Below are positions 4,984-11,960 of a DNA stretch of 11,960 nt, piece by piece. Made by a program: the position numbers and the translations under genes. Every line of letters begins with the position of its first letter. Positions within the stretch are counted from its first letter, which is position 1. The DNA is taken from NCBI GenBank assembly GCA_030634925.1, contig DAOVZV010000010.1:1-11960 (forward strand), given 5' to 3'. Origin of the DNA: Sulfurovum sp. GTDB lineage: Bacteria > Campylobacterota > Campylobacteria > Campylobacterales > Sulfurovaceae. The notes below the pieces were generated by a model. The model made no database searches and was not told the origin of the DNA. It was given only the letters and a program-made list of their open reading frames with translations.

Positions 4984-5644
4984 AGTCGTCTGTATTATTC
5001 AAATCCAAACTACTTACATCACCAGTAGTATCCAATAATCTAATAACAGGGTTCATCATTAGCTTATCTCCTGCTGAGTGTATAGACTTATCAGCATCGA
5101 AATCCATAACTAAACTTGTCGTAGTATTTGATTCTACTTCAAAGTTATGATTGAGCTTAATACCAGTATTAAAAGCACTTCCTACAGTCAATTCTTGAGA
5201 AGTATTATCATCATATACTACATAGTTGGCATAAGGAGCATCATCACTACCATCACCATCTGTAATGACCTCTTCACTTAGGATTAGACGAACTTGTGTA
5301 TATTTACCTACAGCTAATTCTGTGATACCTAGTTTGGCAAGTACTCCATTTTGTAGAGTAAGTAGGTCATATTTAGCATTTGGAGATGCAATAGTCTTCC
5401 AACCACTCTCTTCAGTGCTATTATCATCACTTGATGTATTCTCATCTTCAGTAGATACAAAGTGTACAGATACATCTTTGATAGTTACAAAAACAGACTT
5501 ATAATCTCCAGGAGCATCGGTGAGATATAGTGCTACACTTCCTTTGTCAGAAGTAGTAGTTTCAGATGATGAACTACCACATCCAGATAACCCCAAAAAG
5601 AGTAGCGACAGAGCCATTAAGGCTAATTTTACATTGAGTTTCAT
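4982..5644 (-). CDS. DUF4382 domain lipoprotein
   Basis: This 220-residue protein is exported and lipid-anchored: a positive N-terminus and hydrophobic segment lead to the lipobox LSGC with C22 as the acylated residue, followed by a serine-rich tether. The mature part matches DUF4382, with GSVALYLTDAPGDYKSVFVTI (36-56), YDLLTLQNG (92-100), GKYTQVRLIL (113-122), a TGIKLNHNFEV strand and SLVMDFDADKSIH (177-189). The fold is predicted to be beta-rich; its function is not known. Two acidic, Asp/Ser/Thr-rich loops (about 65-80 and 128-137) could bind calcium, an inference from composition only. AAGGA precedes the start. It appears monocistronic, ending at the convergent terminator at 4957-4983. 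Confidence 0.92.
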   Translation of the reverse strand: MKLNVKLALMALSLLFLGLSGCGSSSSETTTSDKGSVALYLTDAPGDYKSVFVTIKDVSVHFVSTEDENTSSDDNSTEESGWKTIASPNAKYDLLTLQNGVLAKLGITELAVGKYTQVRLILSEEVITDGDGSDDAPYANYVVYDDNTSQELTVGSAFNTGIKLNHNFEVESNTTTSLVMDFDADKSIHSAGDKLMMNPVIRLLDTTGDVSSLDLNNTDD

Positions 5645-5669
5645 ATTATTCCTTTATGTTAGATACTTT

Positions 5670-5675
5670 ATTCTA
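5670..5675 (-). promoter_or_regulatory. Extended -10 element for the DUF4382 lipoprotein gene
   Basis: On the minus strand the sequence reads TGATAGAAT, an extended -10 (TGn plus TAGAAT) about 26 nt before the ATG. It lies in the short gap after the preceding gene's stop at 5714, suggesting the lipoprotein has its own promoter. Confidence 0.5.
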
Positions 5676-5713
5676 TCATTAGTTGGATAAAAGTTTTATA
5701 AATACTACTCTCC

Positions 5714-6436
5714 TTAAAGTTTACTTTTTATATAAAGTAAGTTTTTATAAATATCTTTGAGGTCATTTATTTTTGTAGAATCAAAATTGGCAGATACAAA
5801 GTATTGATATTTATCTTTTCCTAATTTCTCTAAAATTACAAAATTCCAAATAGCACCAATAATATAAGCACCTTTCATAAAGGATATATTATTTAATTCC
5901 ACAGCACTTATCAATTCTGCTAATAATTGAGGTCTTGGATTACTAAAATACTCTCCTCTTTTAAACTCTTGGATAAAAAAATATGGCTTTTCACTTTTTA
6001 TTAATCCTTGTGAAACTACAAAATCAAGCGTTCCATTTAGTATAAACTTATCAGTTTTATAAGTTAATTTCTCTTCATAAAAACCTCTAATTTTTTTATC
6101 TAATAAAAAGAAATCTACTTTATTAATCAATGGTATTATAAAATTTGCCTTTAAATCTTCTTCACTATAATCAGATATAAATACTCTATTTCTTTTTATT
6201 AGTTTTTGTAAAAATTCAAGTTCATTATCCAAAAAATTATATTTATACTCAAACCACTCATCAAAAATATCACTCTCTTGAATATTTTTTTCTATATTAA
6301 GAATATTATCTAAATCACTATCTTTAATTTTACTATATTGGTATGTTGGAATTTGTTTTTGTTGTTTATAAAATTCTTCATTTAATCTTTTTAAATCATC
6401 TTCATTTATATTAGATACAAAATCTTCAAAACTCAT
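5714..6436 (-). CDS. Uncharacterised protein with PD-(D/E)XK nuclease-like signature
   Basis: This 240-residue protein has no family name I can give, but its central part fits the PD-(D/E)XK nuclease superfamily. SEEDLKANFIIPLI (91-104) resembles the first helix with its conserved Glu. GTLDFVV (135-141) supplies the Asp (D138). FIQEFKRG (154-161) is the E-x-K pair (E157, K159), and PRPQLLAELISA (168-179) is the Q-xxx-E helix seen in many members. The C-terminal KGAYIIGAIWNFVILEK strands complete an alpha/beta core; residues 1-80 are a charged helical extension. No signal peptide or membrane span is seen. AGGAG precedes the ATG. It starts 26 nt after the histidine kinase stop and may share that operon, although a TAAAAT box in the kinase 3' end could drive it alone. 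Restriction-like or repair roles are possible, but no methylase is adjacent. Confidence 0.8.
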   Translation of the reverse strand: MSFEDFVSNINEDDLKRLNEEFYKQQKQIPTYQYSKIKDSDLDNILNIEKNIQESDIFDEWFEYKYNFLDNELEFLQKLIKRNRVFISDYSEEDLKANFIIPLINKVDFFLLDKKIRGFYEEKLTYKTDKFILNGTLDFVVSQGLIKSEKPYFFIQEFKRGEYFSNPRPQLLAELISAVELNNISFMKGAYIIGAIWNFVILEKLGKDKYQYFVSANFDSTKINDLKDIYKNLLYIKSKL

Positions 6437-6462
6437 ATTATCTCCTAATCTATAGCTATTTT

Positions 6463-7284
6463 TTATTTTATCATTAGTTTTCTAAAATCCAAATAAACAC
6501 TAGTTCCTACATCTTTTATAGACTCGATGCGTATATCTATATCTGCTTCATCACAATATGATTTGACTAGTGCTAATCCTATTCCATCTCCATATTTTTG
6601 ATTGTCTGCTTGGTAGTATCTCTCGTATATACGCAGTAGCTCGGTATCGCTTATGCCTATTCCATTGTCTGCTATGGTCAATATATCTTTATCTAGTGAT
6701 ATGGATATGATGGACTCTTTTGATGAGTATTTCATCGCGTTTGATATGATATTGTCTAGTGCTTGTTCTAGTCCTATTTTGTCTGCTTTGATATTGTAGT
6801 TATATAGGTTTAGATTGAATATATTTCTATTTTGTTCTTCAAATATCTCTACTCTATCTCTGATTAGATTTTCTATATCAAATGTCTCTTTTGGGACTAC
6901 TCTTATCTCTTTGTTGATACCATATATCAGCTCATCATATAGCTTTTGGAGTCTGATGGATGCGTCTTCTATTCTCTGTATCCTTTTGAGGGATTTATCG
7001 TCTGTAGTACTCTTTTTGAGCATAGAAGTATTGGCGTTTATTGTGGCTATGGGGATATTGAGTTCGTGGATTATATTTTGGGTGAGAGATAGTAGGTTTT
7101 GTTCTATCTCTCTTTTGGGACGAGATAATATAGTCCCAATCATATAACTCCAACCTAGTAGAGAGACGATAGATATGATAGAAAAATTCAATAGTGTAAA
7201 ATCTAAAAAGCTATATAGAGTTATCACTATGGTAAAGATAGTCAATAGATAGACTAGTGAAGCGTATATTAGTTCTTTTGTCAT
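6463..7284 (-). CDS. Membrane sensor histidine kinase without a periplasmic domain
   Basis: This 273-residue kinase is the partner of the response regulator it overlaps by 4 nt. Two hydrophobic spans (about 5-26 and 31-54) are separated by only a few residues, so there is no room for a sensory domain outside the membrane. The dimerisation/phosphoacceptor helix contains NIIHELNIPIATI with H73. The ATP-binding domain shows the N box DNIISNAMKYS (177-187), G1 DNGIGIS, an F-box-like RIYERYYQAD and G2 GDGIGLALV. Such kinases usually sense membrane state or a partner membrane protein; here the DUF2339 protein of the same operon is the obvious candidate partner, which is inference. Confidence 0.95.
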   Translation of the reverse strand: MTKELIYASLVYLLTIFTIVITLYSFLDFTLLNFSIISIVSLLGWSYMIGTILSRPKREIEQNLLSLTQNIIHELNIPIATINANTSMLKKSTTDDKSLKRIQRIEDASIRLQKLYDELIYGINKEIRVVPKETFDIENLIRDRVEIFEEQNRNIFNLNLYNYNIKADKIGLEQALDNIISNAMKYSSKESIISISLDKDILTIADNGIGISDTELLRIYERYYQADNQKYGDGIGLALVKSYCDEADIDIRIESIKDVGTSVYLDFRKLMIK

Positions 7285-7931
7285 TTGATATTTATCTGAT
7301 AACCGATACCTCGTATATTTTCTATCTGTGATGGGAAGTATTTTTTGAGTTGGGTGATATATACTCTCAACGCTCCATCGCTTGACTCTTGTGAGCTACT
7401 CCATAGGCTATCTTTGATTTGTGATGATGGGACTACTCTACCTCTGCCTTCTAGTAGTGTCAATAGTAGTTGAGTAGCCTTGATACTCAAATCTAGTGGT
7501 TCTCCATCTTGAAATAGTCTCTTTTTGAGTATATCAAATTGGTATATACCTATATCTATAACTTCCTTGCGTACTTGTCTCCTAAGTATCGCCCTTATCC
7601 TAAGTATCAGCTCATCCAAATCCAAAGGCTTGGTAATATAATCATCTGCACCTATCTCAAATCCTTGCGACAAGGATAGTTTGTCTCTTTTTGATGTGAT
7701 AAATATACAAGGAGTATCATCACCACTTTGACGGAGTTTGTCCAAAAGCTCAAAACCACTCTCATAGGGTAGATTGACATCAAAAAGATATAGATTATAG
7801 TTGTTTTGATATGTATAGTCAAGAGCCGAATATGGGTCAAGCACACAATCGACTTCAAACCCCTCTTGTGACAAAAAATCTTCTATTGTCTCGTTGAAAA
7901 GCTTGTCATCTTCTAATAATAATATTTTCAT
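7281..7931 (-). CDS. OmpR/PhoB-family response regulator
   Basis: This 216-residue transcription factor has an N-terminal receiver domain with acidic pocket E7-D8-D9, phosphoacceptor D51 (YLFDVNLP), T79 and K101 (YITKPLD). A C-terminal winged-helix domain (about 125-214) ends in the RVYITQLKKYF recognition helix and the IRGIGYQI wing typical of OmpR proteins. It overlaps the DUF2339 gene upstream and the kinase gene downstream by 4 nt each (ATGA junctions), which implies translational coupling. Its targets cannot be read from the sequence; autoregulation of the operon promoter near 9735 is plausible. Confidence 0.96.
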   Translation of the reverse strand: MKILLLEDDKLFNETIEDFLSQEGFEVDCVLDPYSALDYTYQNNYNLYLFDVNLPYESGFELLDKLRQSGDDTPCIFITSKRDKLSLSQGFEIGADDYITKPLDLDELILRIRAILRRQVRKEVIDIGIYQFDILKKRLFQDGEPLDLSIKATQLLLTLLEGRGRVVPSSQIKDSLWSSSQESSDGALRVYITQLKKYFPSQIENIRGIGYQINIK

Positions 7932-9715
7932 TTTTTCTCACTTTTCATCTGATAAAAATATGATACACCAAATAGTAGTACTCCCAAAATCATAAATAAT
8001 ACAATCTTGTACAACGCATCAAATCGTGCAAGGTCTGATACAAATGCCTTTAGTATCGCTAGTAGTATTACCACTGTAGCTACAAATTTGGATATTGCCA
8101 AATCTTTCAATACTCCTATTACAAACATACTAATACCAAATATTAACCACAAGATAGTGATAGAAAATTTACTAGCATCAGGATATGCCAAATAGACTAG
8201 CTCATAAGTAGTTATATTGAGATAGATAAATAGCACGATTATCAAAAATGAGAATATTATAGATTTTGTCTCGCTAGGTATCTCTAGTTTGCTACGATAA
8301 AATATGAGACTTGCTCCAAATAGAGAAGTTATCACAAAAAATGATGTGATTGATAATATTTTGAGTTGTAACAATATAACATCTCTATTGGCAAACATCG
8401 TATAATAAGATGATAACTGGATATTCTCTCCTAAATCTATAAATATATAGCTACCCATAGTCAAAATAAATCCAACAATAGCAAATTTAGCATATATCTT
8501 CTCATCACTCTTGTCTGCTATCCATATCAGCATAAACGACTCCACAGACCATACAACAGTAAGAGCCATATCAGAGAATACAATAGCAGGAGTATATAGT
8601 ATCAACGCAATAGCTTGGGCTAATACTATATAGTATAGGTTGGTAAGTAGCACTTTTTTTCGTGCCAAAACCCCTGCATATATGAGTAGATAACTTGCCA
8701 TAGATAGCGTAACTATAGCAAATAGCTTATCATCCATATCATACTCTTCTAATATCAGATAGAAGCTACCCAAAGCTACCAATGAGTTGAGAGAAAATAG
8801 ATACAAAAATGGCATAGAGATACTCTTTTTGTCTTCTCTAATATTGTTGATAAAAGGCACAATAGAGTAAATGATAAAAAATATACTATACAATAGAGTC
8901 ATAATCACAAAACTATTATCATTTTCAGTTGTACTTATCAACTGTGTCAAAGCTGTAATGACAAATGCCATCCACGCTAGTATTGACCACTTCTTAAATA
9001 TAGATATATATAACACTCCTATATTAAGTACCAACATATATGTCAAGAGTCCCACAGTATCATCTATACCTCTATTGATAAAAAATGGTGTCATAAATCC
9101 ACCTATTAGACCAAGTATCGCAGTAGATTTGGCATCAAACTTGACTGATATAAACCCTGCTAAAATAGTTATCATTACCATAAATACAAAAGCATAATTA
9201 AAAGACAAAAACTTAAATTCATCAAAAGCAAATCCTGCATATATAGAGAGATAAAGTATAGCAATTCCCCCACCAAATAGTCCTTGTGAAAATAGCTTGT
9301 TGGTATTATCTATAAATCGTCTTCCTCCTACAATCATAGCTATACCAAATATCACACCAATCACAGACCTACCCCAAATCGGTATCCAGTTTTTGTCTAT
9401 AGAGTATTTGAGAAATAGACCCACGCCCAATATAAACGCTACCACAGATACTTTGACCAATATATTAGCAAATAACCACTCTTCTAGTGATACATCATCT
9501 TTGAGTTTTGTATCTTCTATCTTTTTGGGTATTTTTATAATAGGTGTAGGAGGTATAATCACACTCTCTTTCACCACTTTTGTCTCTTCTATTTCTTTAA
9601 TAACTTCTTCTGATTTAACAGGTCTCTCTTTTGATATATTATCTATCTTCTGTTCAATAGTTATCATTTTCCAATAGAGTAGGATAAATGAGATTAGTAT
9701 TAAAGCTTCTATCAT
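7928..9715 (-). CDS. DUF2339 multi-pass membrane protein
   Basis: This inner-membrane protein of 595 residues has a single N-terminal span (IEALILISFILLYW), a Lys/Glu-rich cytoplasmic stretch ending in IPPTPIIKIPKK, and then a long series of hydrophobic segments, probably well over a dozen. The DUF2339 hallmark lies at the start of the membrane core: SLEEWLFANILVKVSVVAFI followed by LGVGLFLKYSIDKNW. Its function is unknown. The ATG at 9715 is preferred because AAAAAGG lies 6 nt upstream and an extended -10 just before it. The frame stays open to 9949, but that extension would be antisense to ileS. At 595 residues it is shorter than many DUF2339 proteins. It is the first gene of a coupled unit with the two-component pair. 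Confidence 0.88.
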   Translation of the reverse strand: MIEALILISFILLYWKMITIEQKIDNISKERPVKSEEVIKEIEETKVVKESVIIPPTPIIKIPKKIEDTKLKDDVSLEEWLFANILVKVSVVAFILGVGLFLKYSIDKNWIPIWGRSVIGVIFGIAMIVGGRRFIDNTNKLFSQGLFGGGIAILYLSIYAGFAFDEFKFLSFNYAFVFMVMITILAGFISVKFDAKSTAILGLIGGFMTPFFINRGIDDTVGLLTYMLVLNIGVLYISIFKKWSILAWMAFVITALTQLISTTENDNSFVIMTLLYSIFFIIYSIVPFINNIREDKKSISMPFLYLFSLNSLVALGSFYLILEEYDMDDKLFAIVTLSMASYLLIYAGVLARKKVLLTNLYYIVLAQAIALILYTPAIVFSDMALTVVWSVESFMLIWIADKSDEKIYAKFAIVGFILTMGSYIFIDLGENIQLSSYYTMFANRDVILLQLKILSITSFFVITSLFGASLIFYRSKLEIPSETKSIIFSFLIIVLFIYLNITTYELVYLAYPDASKFSITILWLIFGISMFVIGVLKDLAISKFVATVVILLAILKAFVSDLARFDALYKIVLFMILGVLLFGVSYFYQMKSEKK

Positions 9716-9734
9716 ATTATGCCTTTTTGATTTG

Positions 9735-9740
9735 ATTATA
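9735..9740 (-). promoter_or_regulatory. Extended -10 promoter of the DUF2339 / two-component operon
   Basis: On the minus strand the sequence reads TGATATAAT, a perfect extended -10 (TGn plus TATAAT), 19 nt before the ATG at 9715. This gives a very short leader containing only the AAAAAGG ribosome binding site, and argues strongly for the 9715 start. Confidence 0.65.
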
Positions 9741-9807
9741 TCATAGTTATTCTTCTGAAATAGATTCACAAAACACCTCCAAAAGTAACCTCTAACTCTC
9801 TTTTGGC

Positions 9808-9813
9808 TAAAAT
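9808..9813 (+). promoter_or_regulatory. Candidate -10 element for ileS
   Basis: TAAAAT preceded by GGC lies 32 nt before the ileS ATG; TATATT at 9818-9823 is an alternative. Neither has a convincing -35. AAGG at 9831-9834 is the probable ribosome binding site, 11 nt before the ATG. Confidence 0.35.
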
Positions 9814-9845
9814 CACATATATTAATAAACAAGGTAAAACTAATT

Positions 9846-11960
9846 ATGGATTTTAAAGATACTCTCCTATTGCCCAAAACTTCTTTCCCTATGCGTGGGA
9901 ATTTGCCGAACAATGAACCAAAGAGATATAAAGAGTGGTATGATACCAATATTTATGAACAGATGAAGACCAAGCGAGAGGGTGCTGAGATGTTTACTCT
10001 CCATGATGGTCCTCCGTATGCCAATGGTGATATTCATATCGGTCACGCTCTAAATAAAACACTAAAAGACATTATCCTCAAATACAACTACTTCCAAGGA
10101 AAAGCTGTACGGATGACTCCAGGTTGGGATTGTCACGGATTGCCTATCGAGCAAAAAGTAGAAGAGAAATTGGGTAAATCCAAAAAAGAGGCTATGCCAA
10201 CTCAAAAGTTTAGAGAACTGTGCCGTAATCACGCTTCTAAATTTGTAGATATTCAAAGAGATGGGTTCAAGCAGTTGGGTATTATCGCTGATTGGGACAA
10301 TCCTTATGTGACTATGGATTTCAAATTTGAAGCAAATATATATAGGACTCTATGTGAAGTAGCCCAAAAGGGTCTATTGGTAGAGCGACACAAACCAATC
10401 TTTTGGTCTTGGGCTGCTAGGACTGCTTTGGCTGATGCTGAGGTGGAGTATGAGGACAAAGAAGATTACTCTATCTTCGTTCATTTCGAGCTTTCAGACA
10501 AAGCCAAAGAGACTCTAGGGATAGAGGGCAAAGCAGGACTTGTGATATGGACGACTACACCGTGGACTCTCCCTGCGAACACTGGAATATCTCTCAATCC
10601 TGAAGAGATGTATGTACTTACAGATGATGGTCATATAGTAGCAGATGTACGATATGACGAGATGATAGCTGATGGTGTGGTATCTGGTCATGCTTCACGC
10701 AAGATAGCATCTACAGAGATGGAAAACCTACTCACTATCAACCCAGTAAATGGTAGAAGCTCCAAAATAGTATTGGGTGACCATGTACTAATGGACGGAG
10801 GAACAGGTTGTGTACATACAGCCCCAGGACACGGTGAAGATGACTACAAAGTGGGACTCAAATATGGTCTTGAAGTGGTTATGCCAGTAGATGAGAGAGG
10901 TTGTTTTGATGAGTCGGTCAAGGGTCTAAATCTACTTCCTAATGCCGATGAATTTGTAGGTATGCATATATTTAAAGCCAATGAACCTATATTAGAGATA
11001 CTCGGAGATAATCTTCTCAAAGAGTCTAAATTCGTTCACTCATATCCACACTGTTGGAGGACGAAAAAACCTCTAATCTATAGAGCAACCAACCAATGGT
11101 TTATCTCTATTGATGACAAAGCAGAGGGAGCAGATAATACTCTAAGAGAATCAGCACTCAATGCCATAGATGGTGTAGAGTTCTATCCCAAAACATCCAA
11201 AAATAGACTAAAGCCTATGATAGAGGGCAGACCTGATTGGTGTATCTCTCGTCAGAGAAGCTGGGGAGTACCGATAGCATTTTTCAGAGTCAAAAGCACC
11301 AAAGCCGTTATCTTTGATAGTGTTGTATTGGAGCATATCGCCAATCTATTTGATACTCACGGAGCAGATGCGTGGTATAGTATGTCCATTGCAGAGCTTT
11401 TACCAAAAGAGAGTAACCTAAATCCTGATGATTTGGAAAAGATAGAAGATATACTTGATGTATGGTTTGATAGTGGTTCTACTTGGAACTCTGTGCTTAG
11501 CTCAGGTAACTATGACGCAGGAGAGTATCCATCTTCACTATATATAGAAGGAAGCGACCAACATAGAGGTTGGTTTCAATCATCTCTTCTATTGAGTAGT
11601 GCTGTAAATGGAGTATCACCATATAAGACTCTAATCACTCACGGCTTTACAGTAGATAACAAGGGTGAGAAGATGAGCAAATCAAAAGGTAATGTTATCG
11701 CTCCTGATAAAGTCATCAAGCAGTATGGGTCTGAAATCCTGAGACTTTGGGTAGCTTTGAGTGATTATCAAAGTGACCTCAAAATATCTGATGGTATCCT
11801 CAAACAGACAGCAGAGCAGTATAGAAAGATACGAAATACATTTAGATTTTTACTTGCCAATGTAGATGATTTGGAGAGTTTCGTATCTGTAGAAGAGTAC
11901 GGAGAACTAGACAGATGGATACTTAACAAAGCACAAGAGGTATTTGCATCAGTCCAAGCC
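9846..11960 (+). CDS. ileS: Isoleucyl-tRNA synthetase (3' end outside the window)
   Basis: This class I aminoacyl-tRNA synthetase charges tRNA-Ile with isoleucine. The first 705 codons are present and open to the right edge, so the anticodon-binding and C-terminal zinc regions are missing from view. The Rossmann catalytic domain shows [11 protein letters not shown] (HIGH at residues 64-67) and [10 protein letters not shown]. The CP1 editing domain shows [11 protein letters not shown] and [10 protein letters not shown], both needed to remove misactivated valine. [24 protein letters not shown] and the KMSKS loop (609-613) follow. The start [21 protein letters not shown] is the normal bacterial IleS N-terminus. 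It is divergent from the DUF2339 operon. No T-box or leader is visible in the short upstream gap. Confidence 0.98.
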   Translation, partial: MDFKDTLLLPKTSFPMRGNLPNNEPKRYKEWYDTNIYEQMKTKREGAEMFTLHDGPPYANGDIHIGHALNKTLKDIILKYNYFQGKAVRMTPGWDCHGLPIEQKVEEKLGKSKKEAMPTQKFRELCRNHASKFVDIQRDGFKQLGIIADWDNPYVTMDFKFEANIYRTLCEVAQKGLLVERHKPIFWSWAARTALADAEVEYEDKEDYSIFVHFELSDKAKETLGIEGKAGLVIWTTTPWTLPANTGISLNPEEMYVLTDDGHIVADVRYDEMIADGVVSGHASRKIASTEMENLLTINPVNGRSSKIVLGDHVLMDGGTGCVHTAPGHGEDDYKVGLKYGLEVVMPVDERGCFDESVKGLNLLPNADEFVGMHIFKANEPILEILGDNLLKESKFVHSYPHCWRTKKPLIYRATNQWFISIDDKAEGADNTLRESALNAIDGVEFYPKTSKNRLKPMIEGRPDWCISRQRSWGVPIAFFRVKSTKAVIFDSVVLEHIANLFDTHGADAWYSMSIAELLPKESNLNPDDLEKIEDILDVWFDSGSTWNSVLSSGNYDAGEYPSSLYIEGSDQHRGWFQSSLLLSSAVNGVSPYKTLITHGFTVDNKGEKMSKSKGNVIAPDKVIKQYGSEILRLWVALSDYQSDLKISDGILKQTAEQYRKIRNTFRFLLANVDDLESFVSVEEYGELDRWILNKAQEVFASVQA

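Noticed and set aside
5722..5741. Hairpin TTACTTT...AAAGTAA at the end of the 5714-6436 gene considered as a terminator
   Set aside because: The stem is entirely A/T apart from one pair in each arm, is mostly inside coding sequence and has no following T-run. Weak pairing is expected by chance here.
6815..7147. Plus-strand frame of 110 codons
   Set aside because: Antisense to the histidine kinase gene, whose motifs are all intact. No start signal.
9297..9677. Plus-strand frame of 126 codons
   Set aside because: It is a mirror of the DUF2339 coding strand; Ser/Thr/Ile-rich translation is the usual artefact of AT-rich membrane-protein genes read backwards.
9716..9949. Upstream extension of the DUF2339 frame by 78 codons
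   Set aside because: The extension lies antisense to the ileS start and the shared promoter gap. A good ribosome binding site and an extended -10 point to 9715 as the true start.
10062..10256. Minus-strand frame of 64 codons
   Set aside because: Antisense to the catalytic domain of ileS, which is clearly coding.

Overview
The window is AT-rich bacterial DNA. It most likely comes from a member of the Campylobacterota (Sulfurimonas/Sulfurovum/Arcobacter-like). The reasons are the tightly packed tig-clpP-def cluster, heavy use of ATA (Ile), CTA (Leu) and AGA (Arg) codons, short AAGGA-type ribosome binding sites and TATAAT-type -10 boxes with weak -35 boxes. The genus assignment is inference; no rRNA or other decisive marker is present.

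Layout from left to right. (1) Positions 1-688 hold no conventional gene but several structured elements: a 20-bp palindrome, a pair of 18-nt direct repeats each opening a tiny ORF, a terminator-like hairpin, an 11-bp perfect hairpin and the first copy of a ~100-nt dispersed repeat. (2) Positions 689-1250 (minus strand) are a BrnT-type toxin gene followed by a CopG/BrnA-type antitoxin gene. A second copy of the ~100-nt repeat lies on the other side at 1403-1495, so the toxin-antitoxin module sits between two direct repeats. (3) Positions 1473-4319 (minus strand) are a housekeeping protein-fate operon: trigger factor (tig), ClpP protease, peptide deformylase (def) and a YchJ/SEC-C protein, with gaps of only 16, 7 and 4 nt. 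The products meet the nascent chain (Tig), remove its formyl group (Def) and degrade failed products (ClpP). (4) Positions 4451-4954 (plus) encode an unrecognised single-span membrane protein with a proline-rich linker and charged coiled coil, divergent from tig. It converges, across a shared hairpin terminator, on a DUF4382 lipoprotein gene (4982-5644, minus).

(5) Positions 5714-9715 (minus strand) look like one transcription unit. A multi-pass DUF2339 membrane protein, an OmpR-type response regulator and a small histidine kinase overlap one another by 4 nt each. Then, 26 nt downstream, comes an uncharacterised protein with the signature of a PD-(D/E)XK nuclease fold. (6) From 9846 to the right edge (plus) is the first 705 codons of isoleucyl-tRNA synthetase (ileS), divergent from the DUF2339 operon.

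The core genes are ordinary. The accessory interest is concentrated in the left 1.5 kb (repeat-flanked toxin-antitoxin module, possible micro-gene), in the orphan PD-(D/E)XK-like protein, and in a hairpin that could cover the trigger-factor ribosome binding site. I saw no CRISPR array, tRNA, rRNA or intact insertion sequence.
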